Shown here: positions 45,836-55,188 of the stretch, piece after piece | How positions within the stretch are numbered: the first letter of the stretch is position 1 | Layout of the letters: each line of letters starts with the position of its first letter | From: SCN-70-22 sp046327755 | GTDB lineage: Bacteria > Gemmatimonadota > Gemmatimonadetes > Gemmatimonadales > Gemmatimonadaceae | NCBI GenBank assembly: GCA_046327755.1 | Contig: JAXLXW010000004.1 | Span: forward strand, 62,001-126,000 | Length of the DNA: 64,000 nucleotides | Direction: 5' to 3' | The notes under the pieces: model-generated | The model's database searches: none | The model's input: the letters and a program-made list of their open reading frames with translations, nothing else | Told to the model about the DNA's origin: nothing | Translations under genes and position numbers: made by a program

Positions 45836-47137
45836 TCAGGCGCCGTCCGCCGGCCGCAACGCCACCGCCGCGCGCATCGCCTCGCGCAGGATCCCGAGCG
45901 TCTCGTCGATGACGGCATCATCGTGCGCCGCCGACATGAACCCCGCCTCGAACGCCGAAGGGGCGAGGTACACCCCGCGCGCCAGCGCTTCGTGGAAGAA
46001 GCGCTTGAACAGCGCCACGTCCGCGGTCTTCGCGTCGGCGAACGAATGCACCGCTGTGTCGCGCAGGAAGAAGCCCCACATGCTCCCCACGGATCCGGCG
46101 GTGCATGGCACGTCGCACTCGCGAGCTAGCGTCGCCACCCCCTCGGCGAGTCGCCGTGTGCGCACCGCCATCGCCGCGTGCACCTCCGGCGTCAGCGCGT
46201 TGAGCGTCGCCAGCCCTCCCGCCATCGCCAGCGGATTTCCAGAGAGCGTCCCCGCCTGGTACACCGGACCGCTGGGGGCCACGCGGTCCATCAGCGCCTG
46301 CTTCCCGCCGTAGGCGGCCACCGGCAGCCCGCCGCCAATCACCTTGCCTAACGTCGTGAGGTCCGGCGTCACGCCGAACACCTCGCGCGCCCCGCCAAGT
46401 GCCACGCGAAAGCCGGTCATCACCTCGTCGAAGATGAGGACCGCCCCCACCTCGTCGGCCAGCGCACGCAGCGCCTGCAGGAACCCCGGCTGCGGCGGGA
46501 TGAGCCCCGAGTTTCCAACCACCGGTTCGACGATGATCGCCGCGAGCGACTCGGCGTTGGCCCGCACCAGCTGCGTCGTCTCCTCGATGTCGTTGAACGT
46601 TGCGGTGAGCGTCAGCGCGGCCAACGACTCCGGCACGCCGGGAGAATTGGGGAGCCCGAGCGTTGCCACGCCGGAGCCCGCCTTCACCAGGAACGAGTCG
46701 GCATGCCCATGATAGCAGCCGTCGAACTTGAGGATCGCGTCGCGCCCGGTCGCCGCGCGCGCCAGACGGATCGCGCTCATCGTCGCCTCTGTCCCGCTCG
46801 AGACGAAGCGCAGCCGCTCCACGTGCGGCATCATCGCCCGCACGCGCTCGCCTAACGTCACCTCCAGCTCCGTCGGGATCCCGAAGGAGGTCCCGCGCTG
46901 CATCACCTCCTGCAGCGCCTCGAGCACGACCGCGGGGGCATGACCCAGCACCAGCGGCCCCCAGGAGAGGACGTAGTCGATGTACGCCTTGCCATCGACG
47001 TCCCAGATCCGTGCGCCGGCGCCACGCGCCACGACGAAGGGTTCGCCGCCCACGCCGCGAAACGCCCGCACCGGCGAGTTCACCCCGCCGGGAAACAGGT
47101 CGCGCGCGCGTGCCATCAATGCCGCCGATTTCGTCAT
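45836..47137 (-). CDS. hemL: Glutamate-1-semialdehyde 2,1-aminomutase
   Basis: The protein has 433 residues from ATG 47137 (MTKSAALMARARDLFPGGV), which is the usual HemL start; the open frame extending to 47194 is Arg-rich. FPGGVNSPVRAFRGV, YIDYVLSWGPLVLGHAP, YHGHADSFLVKAGSG and the PLP-Lys region TTLGKVIGGGLPVAAYGG are all present. It makes 5-aminolevulinate in the C5 (glutamate) route. It is the last gene of the bchI-to-hemL run; the partner HemA is not in the window. Confidence 0.96.
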   Translation of the reverse strand: MTKSAALMARARDLFPGGVNSPVRAFRGVGGEPFVVARGAGARIWDVDGKAYIDYVLSWGPLVLGHAPAVVLEALQEVMQRGTSFGIPTELEVTLGERVRAMMPHVERLRFVSSGTEATMSAIRLARAATGRDAILKFDGCYHGHADSFLVKAGSGVATLGLPNSPGVPESLAALTLTATFNDIEETTQLVRANAESLAAIIVEPVVGNSGLIPPQPGFLQALRALADEVGAVLIFDEVMTGFRVALGGAREVFGVTPDLTTLGKVIGGGLPVAAYGGKQALMDRVAPSGPVYQAGTLSGNPLAMAGGLATLNALTPEVHAAMAVRTRRLAEGVATLARECDVPCTAGSVGSMWGFFLRDTAVHSFADAKTADVALFKRFFHEALARGVYLAPSAFEAGFMSAAHDDAVIDETLGILREAMRAAVALRPADGA

Positions 47138-47213
47138 GAGTTCCTGGTTGCCCTCGAAGGTGTCCGTCGCGTGGCGCGCTCTCCTGCGCGCCATGCATGT
47201 CGACGCGTCACGT

Positions 47214-48209
47214 TCAATCGCTGTTGCGCAGCGCCGCGGCCGCGTCGTACGCGAAGTACGTCAGGATGAAGTCGGCGCCGGCGCGTCGGATGGCGATGAG
47301 TGACTCCATCATCGCCCGCGACTCGTCCAGCCATCCGTTCGCGGCCGCGGCCTTGATCATCGCATACTCGCCCGACACCTGATAGGCCGAGACCGGGAAG
47401 TCGGTCTCGTCGCGCACGCGGCGGATGATGTCGAGGCACGGCCCTGCCGGCTTCACCATCACCATGTCCGCCCCTTCCGCGATGTCGGCGCGCACTTCGC
47501 GCAGCGCCTCATTGGTGTTGCCGATGTCCATCTGGTAGCCGCGCCGGTCGCCGAACTGCGGCGTCGACTCGGCGGCCTCGCGGAACGGCCCGTAGAAGGC
47601 CGAGGCATACTTCGCCGCGTAGGAGAGGATGGGCAGCTGCGGAAAACCGGCGCCATCCAGCGCCGCGCGAATCGCCGCGACGCGCCCGTCCATCATGTCG
47701 CTCGGCGCCACGATGTCGGCCCCGGCCTGCGCATGGCACACCGCCTCCCGCGCCAGCAGCTGCAACGTCGCGTCGTTGTCCACCGTCTCGCCGCGAATGA
47801 TCCCGCAGTGCCCGTGCGAGGTGTACTCGCACATGCAGACGTCGGTCATGGCGACCAGCTGCGGGAACTCGCGCTTGAGCGCGCGCACCCCCTGCGCCAC
47901 GGGGCCGTGCTCGTCCCACGCCCCCGTCCCTTCCTCGTCCTTCGTATCGGGGATTCCGAAGAGGATGATCCCCCCGATCCCCAGCGACGCCGCGCGCTCC
48001 GCATCGCGAAGCATCTCGTCCACGGACGTCTGCGCGACGCCCGGCATCGAGCCGATCGGGCGCCGCACGTTGGCCCCCGGCCGCACGAAGAGCGGCACCA
48101 CCAGCTGCGAGGGATGCAACCGGGTCTCCCGCACCAGCGCGCGCAGCCCGGCACCCTGGCGAAGTCGCCGCATCCGCAGCGAGGGGAACGTGCTCATGCG
48201 ATCGCTCAT
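47214..48209 (-). CDS. hemB: Porphobilinogen synthase
   Basis: The protein is 331 residues from ATG 48209, with ATG 48197 as alternative. TDVCMCEYTSHGHCGII has the three Cys that bind catalytic zinc in Zn-type HemB. The active-site Lys pair lies in DMMDGRVAAIRAA/LSYAAKYASAFYGPF and MVKPAGPCLDIIRRV. It condenses two 5-aminolevulinate molecules. It starts ten bases after hemC, so the genes are in one operon. Confidence 0.96.
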   Translation of the reverse strand: MSDRMSTFPSLRMRRLRQGAGLRALVRETRLHPSQLVVPLFVRPGANVRRPIGSMPGVAQTSVDEMLRDAERAASLGIGGIILFGIPDTKDEEGTGAWDEHGPVAQGVRALKREFPQLVAMTDVCMCEYTSHGHCGIIRGETVDNDATLQLLAREAVCHAQAGADIVAPSDMMDGRVAAIRAALDGAGFPQLPILSYAAKYASAFYGPFREAAESTPQFGDRRGYQMDIGNTNEALREVRADIAEGADMVMVKPAGPCLDIIRRVRDETDFPVSAYQVSGEYAMIKAAAANGWLDESRAMMESLIAIRRAGADFILTYFAYDAAAALRNSD

Positions 48210-48219
48210 CGATGTCACC

Positions 48220-49209
48220 CTAACGCTTGGAGGAAGCTGCGACCTCGCGGGCCCGCGCCAGGAGCGGCGCTCCACCCGACGCGAGCAATGACGCGGCGAG
48301 CGTCGCCCCCGCCACGCGCGCCGCCTCCGCCCCGCCCTCCTCGATCCGGATCCCGCCGCGCGACGCACCGCCGCCATCCACATCGAGGATCACGCCGTCC
48401 AACCAGAGAACGCCCGCGCGCTCCACCGCCAGCGCCCCCACCGGGACCTGGCACCCACCCTCCAGCGTGTTGAGGAAGGCGCGCTCCGAGATCGCGGCCT
48501 GCCACGCCTGCTCGTCATGCACGTGCGACAGGATCGCGCGAATCGCCGCGTCACCGGCGCGGATCTGGATCGCGATCACCCCCTGCGCCGGCGCCGGGAG
48601 CCACGTCGGAGGCTCGAGCCACTGCGTGATGCGTCCGTCCAACCCCAGGCGCTTGAGCCCTGCCCCAGCCAGGAGGATGGCCTCCATGTTGCCGTCGTCG
48701 AGCTTCTGGATGCGTGTCGGCACGTTGCCGCGCAGGTCCACGATCGTGAGGTCGGGACGCAGTTGGCGCAGCAGCGCCGTGCGCCGCAGCGAACTCGTCC
48801 CCACACGCGCACCGGCCGGAAGCTCCTGCAACGTCGTCGCTGGCACGTCGCGCCTGACGAGCAGGGCGTCACGCGGGTCTTCTCGCGGCAACACGGCCCC
48901 CACGTCCAGCCCCGCCGGCGATTCCGTCGGCAGGTCCTTCAACGAGTGCACGCACAGGTCCACGCCGCCGCTCAACAGCGCCGCTTCGAGCTCCGCGGTG
49001 AAGACCCCCTTTCCCCCGATGGCCGGAAGGGGCACGTCGAGTCGTTCGTCACCCGACGTGGAGAACGTGACGATCTCGGTCGCGTGCCCGAGCCCCTCGA
49101 TCGCGTCGCGCACCATGTGCGTCTGCTTGAGGGCCAGCGCCGAGCGGCGCGAACCAATGCGGATGGGACGCGGTTCGCCCGCTCCCGGATGTTCGTTAGG
49201 CATGCGCAA
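48220..49209 (-). CDS. hemC: Hydroxymethylbilane synthase
   Basis: The protein has 329 residues, ATG at 49209 (or the in-frame ATG two codons later at 49203). IRIGSRRSALALKQTHMV, the KDLPTES region, GTSSLRRTALLRQLRPDL and the cofactor Cys in LNTLEGGCQVPVGALAV are HemC signatures. It polymerises four porphobilinogens. The stop is the TAG inside a CGTTAGG heptamer. Its start lies inside the end of hemD. Confidence 0.95.
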   Translation of the reverse strand: MRMPNEHPGAGEPRPIRIGSRRSALALKQTHMVRDAIEGLGHATEIVTFSTSGDERLDVPLPAIGGKGVFTAELEAALLSGGVDLCVHSLKDLPTESPAGLDVGAVLPREDPRDALLVRRDVPATTLQELPAGARVGTSSLRRTALLRQLRPDLTIVDLRGNVPTRIQKLDDGNMEAILLAGAGLKRLGLDGRITQWLEPPTWLPAPAQGVIAIQIRAGDAAIRAILSHVHDEQAWQAAISERAFLNTLEGGCQVPVGALAVERAGVLWLDGVILDVDGGGASRGGIRIEEGGAEAARVAGATLAASLLASGGAPLLARAREVAASSKR

Positions 49210-49972
49210 GGGAATCGAGGAGGATCCGGCGTGTCACGTCGGCCAGCGACGCCATGCTCGGCGTCTCGGCCTGCGCCGCGATCGGGAGCCCGCACGCCGC
49301 CGCGTCGGCGGTCGTCGTCGGGCCAATGGAGACGAGCCGGGCGCGCGACAGCAGCGCGCGGGGGACCAGCGTGGCCAGCGCCCGCGCCGCCGAGCCGGAG
49401 GCGAGCGTGATCGCCGAGACGGTCCCAGCCTCCAGCGCGGCGCGCAACGCAGCGCCCCCCGCCTCGTCCGTCACCGTGTCGTAGGCCACCACGTCCACGA
49501 CGGTCCACCCGGCGTCGCGCAGCGCCGTCGGGAGTGCCTCGCGCGCCTCGCGCGCCCGCGGGAAGAGCACGCGGCGTGGAACGGCATCGAACGCCAGCAT
49601 CGCGCCCGCCAGGTGCATGGCATCGGCCACGTCCGGAACAAGGTCGACGCGAAGCCCGAGCGCGCCCAGCGCGTCGGCGGTTCGGCGTCCCACCGCCCCG
49701 ATCCGACCGCGCACCACGTCCGCGGGCGGCATCCCGAGCGAGGCACACGCCGCGCCTAACGCATCGACGGCATGGCGGCTCGTGCACACCGTCCAGTCGA
49801 AGGCGCCGCCCGTCAGCTGCGCGGCCAACTCGCTCGTCTCCAGCGGTGCAATGCGCAACAACGGGGTCACGACAGGGACCAGCCCCGCGCTCGCCAGCGC
49901 GGACGCGAGCGCCGCCGAATCTTCCTCGGCACGCGTCACCGCCACGCCGGGGGCGTCAGGCATCGGAGCCAC
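49196..49972 (-). CDS. hemD: Uroporphyrinogen-III synthase
   Basis: The protein is 258 residues. HemD families diverge strongly, but VVTPLLRIAPLE, DWTVCTSRHAVDALG and SAITLASGSAARAL are fold hallmarks, and position after hemC is the usual one. It closes the linear tetrapyrrole into uroporphyrinogen III. Its end overlaps hemC by 14 bases and its start overlaps idi by 17 (8 if ATG at 49963 is used). Confidence 0.9.
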   Translation of the reverse strand: MAPMPDAPGVAVTRAEEDSAALASALASAGLVPVVTPLLRIAPLETSELAAQLTGGAFDWTVCTSRHAVDALGAACASLGMPPADVVRGRIGAVGRRTADALGALGLRVDLVPDVADAMHLAGAMLAFDAVPRRVLFPRAREAREALPTALRDAGWTVVDVVAYDTVTDEAGGAALRAALEAGTVSAITLASGSAARALATLVPRALLSRARLVSIGPTTTADAAACGLPIAAQAETPSMASLADVTRRILLDSLAHA

Positions 49973-50630
49973 GCGCCGCCAGCGGCACGCCCGATGTCGG
50001 ATCCGCCGGTGATGCCCCGGCCAGCGGCTCGCACGCGCGCGCCGTCACCTCGAGCCCCACCAACCGTTCGAGCGCCAGCGGAAACCACGCCGAGAAGCAT
50101 GCAGGGCTCGCGGCGACTTCCGCCCGAGCATCGGCAAAGGCTATGCGCCGCCACGCCGCCACTTCGTCCGGGTTGGGAACCGGGTCGCTGGTCACGCGCG
50201 CCACGAAGACGTGGTCGTACTCGTGCTCGATCAGGGTCGGCGCGACCTGCGCGCGATAGATGAAGGCGAATGCCGGCTCCAGCGACGCGCATTCCACCCC
50301 CATCTCCTCCCGCAGGCAGCGGCGCGCCGCCTCCGCGGGCGACTCGCCATCCCGTGGATGGCTGCACGCGCTGTTGGACCACAAGCCCCCCGAATGGTAC
50401 TTCCCCGCCGCGCGCCGCTGGATGAGCATCAGCCCCGACGCATCGAACGCAAACACCGACACCGCTCGATGCAAGGTGCCCGACTCGTGGACCGAAAGCT
50501 TCTCGGCAAGGCGCAGGGGGCGGTCGCTCGTATCGACGACGATGACCGGGGGGACGGCGTGCGAAGCGGCAGGAGCAGGGTTCATGGACGGCGACGCGTT
50601 CGTGGCACTACTCAAGGATATCGCATTCAC
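49956..50630 (-). CDS. idi: Isopentenyl-diphosphate delta-isomerase, type I
   Basis: The protein has 224 residues if GTG at 50630 is the start, which overlaps the dxs stop (GTGA) as other genes in this run do; ATG at 50585 gives 209 residues. LWSNSACSHPRDGES has the metal-site Cys and His, and CLREEMGVECASLEP the Nudix Glu region. It interconverts IPP and DMAPP for carotenoids and the bacteriochlorophyll tail. This enzyme is optional with the DXP route and its place beside dxs is typical of phototrophy clusters. Confidence 0.93.
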   Translation of the reverse strand: MNAISLSSATNASPSMNPAPAASHAVPPVIVVDTSDRPLRLAEKLSVHESGTLHRAVSVFAFDASGLMLIQRRAAGKYHSGGLWSNSACSHPRDGESPAEAARRCLREEMGVECASLEPAFAFIYRAQVAPTLIEHEYDHVFVARVTSDPVPNPDEVAAWRRIAFADARAEVAASPACFSAWFPLALERLVGLEVTARACEPLAGASPADPTSGVPLAARGSDA

Positions 50631-52498
50631 CCCGCCACCGCCTCGCTCCCGTGCAGGGCGCGGACGCGATCGGCGATGCCCGCGGCATCGAGCCCGCAGC
50701 CGGCAAGCTGGCGCGCCCGTGAGGCCGCATAGACGATCCGGTCTGGGACACCATGCGCCACCACGCGCACGTTAGGCTCCCACCGCTCCACCACCGCCGC
50801 CAGCATCGCCCCGAACCCGTTCACCACGCATCCCTCCTCCACGGTCAACAGGGTGCGGTGGTGCGTGCAGAGCGCGTGCAGCGTGATCTCGTCGTAGGGC
50901 TTCAGGTACCGGCAGTTGACCACCGTCACGTCCAACCCCTCGGCGGCCAGGGTGTCCGCGGCTGCGAGCGCCTGCTGCACCATCGGGCCGAGCGCCAGCA
51001 CCGCCACTTCGCGCCCGGGGCGCAGCACTTCCCACGTTCCCACCGGGATGGGGGCGATGTCAGCCATTGGCGGCGCGATGTCTGGCGACGCATCGCGCGG
51101 ATAGCGCAGGGCGAACGGCCCGTCGTGCGACACGGCGGTGCGCAGCATCCCCAGCATCTCCCGCGAGTCCTTGGGCGCCGCCACGGTCATGTTGGGAACG
51201 GAGAGCATGTACGGGATGTCGTACAACCCCATGTGCGTCTCGCCATCCTCGCCCACAAAGCCCGCGCGATCCATCGCGAAGGTGACCGGAAGGCGCTGCA
51301 GCGCGACGTCGTGGATGACGTTGTCGTAGGCGCGCTGGAGGAAGGTCGAGTAGATCGCGACCACCGGGCGCAGTCCACGCGTGGCAAGCCCCGCCGCGAA
51401 CGTCACCGCATGTCCCTCGGCGATCCCGACATCGAACACGCGCGACGGGTGCTCCGCCGCGACGATCCCCACTCCGGTCCCGCTTGGCATCGCCGCGGTG
51501 ATCGCCACCACGTCCGCGCGTTCGTGCAGGAGCTCGGCGAGCCCGCGCCCGAACACCGCCGTGTAGGCGGGATTCGCGTTCGAGACCTTTCGTAGCTTCC
51601 CCGTGGCGGGATCGTGCCCCGGTGGGAGGGCGTGCCACTTCTCCACATGCTCGCCCGCCGGGAATCCTCGCCCCTTCTGCGTCACCACGTGCACCAGGCG
51701 CGGCCCGCTCATCGCGCGCACCGCACCCAGCGTCTCCATCAGCGCGCCCATGTCGTGCCCGTCGATGGGGCCGAAGTAGCGGAACCCTAACTCTTCAAAG
51801 AGGACACCCGGCGTGAGGAACGACTTCACGCTCTCCTCCCACTTGCGGACCAGGGCATTGAGTGCCTCGTGCCCCTCGACGAACTCCCCGATCTTGCCGC
51901 GAATGCGGTTATAGATCGGGTTGCGTTGCACCTGGTTGAGGTACTTCGACATCGCCCCGACGTTGGGGGCAATCGACATCTCGTTGTCGTTGAGGACAAC
52001 CACGAAGTCGCGATCGCTGTGTCCGGCGTTGTTCAGCGCTTCGTAGGCGAGCCCGCTCGTCAGGGAGCCGTCGCCGATGATGGCGACCACCTTGTAATCG
52101 CCCCCGGTCAGGTCGCGCCCCGCCGCCATCCCCAGTGCCGCCGAGATCGAGGTCGCCGCGTGCCCCGCGCCGAACGTGTCGTACTCGCTCTCCGTCCGCT
52201 TCAGGAACCCCGAGATCCCGCCTTCCTGTCGCAGCGATTCCATTCGGTCGTTGCGCCCCGTGAGGACCTTGTGCGGGTAGGCCTGGTGCCCCACGTCCCA
52301 CACCAGCAGGTCGCGCGGCGTCTCGAACGCCGCGTGCAGCGCCACGGTGAGCTCCACCACGCCCAGCCCTGCCCCGATGTGCCCGCCCGTGCGCGAGCAG
52401 ACATCGATGAGCCGCTCGCGAACGTCGTCGGCCACCTGTTGTAGCTCGCGGGGCGACAGCGCCCGCAGGTCGGATGGCGATTGGATGTGGTCGAGCAT
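50627..52498 (-). CDS. dxs: 1-deoxy-D-xylulose-5-phosphate synthase
   Basis: The protein has 623 residues, the normal DXS length. TGGHIGAGLGVVELTVALH, the TPP motif GDGSLTSGLAYEALNNAGHS, GHDMGALMETLGAV and MDRAGFVGEDGETHMGLYD are all clear. It makes DXP from pyruvate and glyceraldehyde 3-phosphate, the flux-controlling step to isoprenoids. It stands 93 bases after puhE and is coupled to idi. Confidence 0.96.
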   Translation of the reverse strand: MLDHIQSPSDLRALSPRELQQVADDVRERLIDVCSRTGGHIGAGLGVVELTVALHAAFETPRDLLVWDVGHQAYPHKVLTGRNDRMESLRQEGGISGFLKRTESEYDTFGAGHAATSISAALGMAAGRDLTGGDYKVVAIIGDGSLTSGLAYEALNNAGHSDRDFVVVLNDNEMSIAPNVGAMSKYLNQVQRNPIYNRIRGKIGEFVEGHEALNALVRKWEESVKSFLTPGVLFEELGFRYFGPIDGHDMGALMETLGAVRAMSGPRLVHVVTQKGRGFPAGEHVEKWHALPPGHDPATGKLRKVSNANPAYTAVFGRGLAELLHERADVVAITAAMPSGTGVGIVAAEHPSRVFDVGIAEGHAVTFAAGLATRGLRPVVAIYSTFLQRAYDNVIHDVALQRLPVTFAMDRAGFVGEDGETHMGLYDIPYMLSVPNMTVAAPKDSREMLGMLRTAVSHDGPFALRYPRDASPDIAPPMADIAPIPVGTWEVLRPGREVAVLALGPMVQQALAAADTLAAEGLDVTVVNCRYLKPYDEITLHALCTHHRTLLTVEEGCVVNGFGAMLAAVVERWEPNVRVVAHGVPDRIVYAASRARQLAGCGLDAAGIADRVRALHGSEAVAG

Positions 52499-52591
52499 GC
52501 GGTTACCCTCGTGAGGGGAGTGAGGGACGGAAGGCAGCGAGACGGGAGGGCACCGGGCGTGACTCCATGGCGAAGGGACCGCGACGCGGCG

Positions 52592-53410
52592 TCAGCCGCG
52601 CCCCACCCGGAGGAAAAGCTCCCACAGCATGATCGGGAGTCGCGTGGCCAGGAAGGCGTGCTCGATCGCCGCCAGCGAGGCCAGCGCCCCGATCACCAGT
52701 CGGCGCATGCGTGCCCCGTTGTCCTGCCCGCGCCGCGGCACGAGCATCCATGTGGCAAACAGCGCGTAGCAAGCGATGGTGACCCAGAGCAACGCCGTGT
52801 TGCGCGCGGGGCCGAAGTACCGCACCAGGTGCTCGAGGTACGGCGGGAAGATCTCGGCCCCCGAGTTCACCACGCCGACGAACAGGTTGAGCTTCGCACT
52901 CTGGTGCGCCCCCCAGAACAGGAGCAGCGTCCAGAGCGCCAGGCGGTTGCGCGCGCCACGCACTCCCACCGCCACGCCGGCGATCGTCGCGAGCGCGAGC
53001 GCCTCCCAGTGCCAGGTGGCGCGGATGGCCGCCCACGCCCCGGTCAACCCACGCGTGGCGTCGCCTAACGCCGACACGTCGGGCCCCACCACCCATCCCT
53101 CGAAGAACAGCGTGATGATCGCGGTCCACGCCAGCGCACCGGCAAAGAACGCCCGCACACCGCCGGGGGCGCTCGTGTCGTCGCGGCTCGCCAGCAGCAG
53201 GCGCGCTGATGCCACGAGGCATGCCAACGCCCCGGCCGCCGCCAACCCGCGCGTCCACGCATTGCGCTGCAGCGCGTACAGGATCCCGGTGGCCGTCCAC
53301 CAGAAGCACAGGACGAGCAGGACCGCATGCCGCCGCAACGCGGCCGCGAAGCGTCCGCTCGTCGCGCGCGGCGTGACGGCCGCCGCCTCCATGACCTTGG
53401 GCACCGTCAT
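52592..53410 (-). CDS. puhE: Putative photosynthetic complex assembly protein (PuhE/DUF3623)
   Basis: This 272-residue protein has about seven membrane helices (LLVLCFWWTATGILYAL at the start, LWTLLLFWGAHQSAKLN in the middle). QSAKLNLFVGVVNSGAEIFP followed by YLEHLVRYFGPARN is the DUF3623 hallmark that I recall from PuhE of purple bacteria. Its ATG overlaps the bchD stop (ATGA). PuhE influences photosystem assembly and bacteriochlorophyll production. The usual puh partners (puhA, B, C) are not in the window. Confidence 0.8.
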   Translation of the reverse strand: MTVPKVMEAAAVTPRATSGRFAAALRRHAVLLVLCFWWTATGILYALQRNAWTRGLAAAGALACLVASARLLLASRDDTSAPGGVRAFFAGALAWTAIITLFFEGWVVGPDVSALGDATRGLTGAWAAIRATWHWEALALATIAGVAVGVRGARNRLALWTLLLFWGAHQSAKLNLFVGVVNSGAEIFPPYLEHLVRYFGPARNTALLWVTIACYALFATWMLVPRRGQDNGARMRRLVIGALASLAAIEHAFLATRLPIMLWELFLRVGRG

Positions 53411-55188
53411 CCGCTCCCCTGCGCCTTGGCGGTCGACACCGCGCGCGCCACATCGCGCGCCTGCGCCGACGGCAACGGGATGTACTTCCCGCCCAGCGCC
53501 TGCGACAGCTCACGCGCCGCCGTCTCGCCGCGCGGCGACGTGTCGATCATCACGGCCACTTGCCCCAACTCCCGGAAGGCGCGCGCCGCCCGCTTCGCGT
53601 CCTCCATCGCCTTGGCGCGCCCTGGCGTCCCGTCGCGGGCGATGTTCGCGCGCGCGTCGGTCAGCCAGACCGCGACCACGTCCTGTCCCTCGCGCAACGC
53701 GCCTAACGCCGTGGCGTGCACGAGCTCGATCGCCGAGGCCAGCGGCGTCCCGCCTCCACCGGGCAGCCCCGCCAGCATGCGCTTGGCTCGCGCCAGCGCC
53801 CGCGTCGCCGGCAACAGTAGCGTGGCCCGCTCGCCCCGAAACGCGATGAGCGCGACCTTGTCGCGCCGCACGTACGTCTGCGCGAGCAGGAGTTCCACCG
53901 CCCCCTTCGCCTCGGCGAGTCGCTGCAGCGCCATCGATCCGCTCGCATCGACCGCGATGATCGTCGTCGTCCCGGTCTGTCGCTTGTAGCGCCGGATCCT
54001 GAAGTCGTCGCGCTGCACGTCCAACGCCCCTGCTGCCGCGCGTTGGGCCCCGGCCCGTTCGCGTCGACGCACCGGCTGCCACGGGGCTGCCGTTCGCAGC
54101 GTCGCGATCGGATCCAGGCGCTTCCCCGCCTCCAGGCGGCCGGGCGCCGAGCGCAGCTGCCGCCCCCGCTCACCACCGGTCGACTCACGCCCGCGTCGAC
54201 CCGCGCTGTGGGCGCGCCGCTTCCCCGACTTCGCGGCAGACTCCAGCACATCCGGCGGCAGCAGGGCGCGCACCGCCTCCAGCAGCACCTCCTCCGGGAT
54301 CCCCTGTGACTGCGTCGACGACTCCTCGCCCTCCTTCGGCTCGGACGGCTGCTGCGGTTCGCTCGGCGGAGGGGGCGGTTCCGGCGGCGTCTCGGGAGGC
54401 GGCGGCACGCGCGTGGCGCGCGGTGCCAAGACCAGCTGCGCCGCCACCTCGAGGTCTTCCGCGATCACCGACTCCCGCGCGTTGAGCGCCGCATGGGCGC
54501 GCGCCGCGCGCATCGCGAGTACCACCGCCCGCAGGGAGTCGATGCCTAACGCGTCCGCCAGGGCGCACAGGTCGCGCGCGGCGGCGCCGGTCTCGACGCG
54601 CCCAAGGCGCGCGCGCGCCTCCACGACCTCGCGGCTCGATGGCCAGTACGCCTCGGCATCCGGCAGGTGCGAAAGGACGAGTTGGAACGCGAGTCGATCG
54701 GCAAGCCCCGGTGACACCTGGACGTCGCCCACTGCCTCCGCCGTCTCGTCGAAGGCGACGATCGTCAGCCGCGCCGCGTGTCGCGCCGCCACTCCGTCGC
54801 GCTCCAGCACTACCTCTCCAGCATCGAGCGCCTCGCACAACGCGGAGATCGTCCCCGGCATGGTCCGCTCCGCGAGCGGCATCACCAGGATGCCGCCGTC
54901 GCACTCCGCGAGCACCCCGCGCATCACCACGCGACGCCCGGTCGCCAGCGTCGCCGCGAGATCGAGCCCGCCGAGCACTCGGTCATCGGTGGCGTTGACG
55001 GGCAGGCGACGCAATGGCGTCGACTCGCCCATGGCATCACGCAAGCGGTGCGCGAAGGCGCGGGCCGCCTCATGGGTCGGGCGCAGCAGGATCGCCCCGC
55101 CAAGTCCGCGCGGATCCACGGCGAGGAGCGAGCCGGCCAGCGTCGCCAACCCCTCCACGACCAGCGACGGACCAGCGGGTGCCGTCAC
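53407..55188 (-). CDS. bchD: Magnesium chelatase subunit D
   Basis: The protein has 593 residues from GTG 55188 (VTAPAGPSLVVEG), which overlaps the bchI stop in GTGA; the open frame reaching 55512 is a read-through of another frame. The N-terminal part is a degenerate AAA+ domain (PLRRLPVNATDDRVLGGLDL). A Pro/Glu-rich linker occupies roughly 325-355, and the C-terminal VWA domain begins with TTTIIAVDASGSMALQRLAEAKGA (MIDAS DxSxS). It docks BchI hexamers to the BchH substrate subunit, which is outside the window. Mg insertion into protoporphyrin IX is the committed step to bacteriochlorophyll. Confidence 0.95.
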   Translation of the reverse strand: MTAPAGPSLVVEGLATLAGSLLAVDPRGLGGAILLRPTHEAARAFAHRLRDAMGESTPLRRLPVNATDDRVLGGLDLAATLATGRRVVMRGVLAECDGGILVMPLAERTMPGTISALCEALDAGEVVLERDGVAARHAARLTIVAFDETAEAVGDVQVSPGLADRLAFQLVLSHLPDAEAYWPSSREVVEARARLGRVETGAAARDLCALADALGIDSLRAVVLAMRAARAHAALNARESVIAEDLEVAAQLVLAPRATRVPPPPETPPEPPPPPSEPQQPSEPKEGEESSTQSQGIPEEVLLEAVRALLPPDVLESAAKSGKRRAHSAGRRGRESTGGERGRQLRSAPGRLEAGKRLDPIATLRTAAPWQPVRRRERAGAQRAAAGALDVQRDDFRIRRYKRQTGTTTIIAVDASGSMALQRLAEAKGAVELLLAQTYVRRDKVALIAFRGERATLLLPATRALARAKRMLAGLPGGGGTPLASAIELVHATALGALREGQDVVAVWLTDARANIARDGTPGRAKAMEDAKRAARAFRELGQVAVMIDTSPRGETAARELSQALGGKYIPLPSAQARDVARAVSTAKAQGSG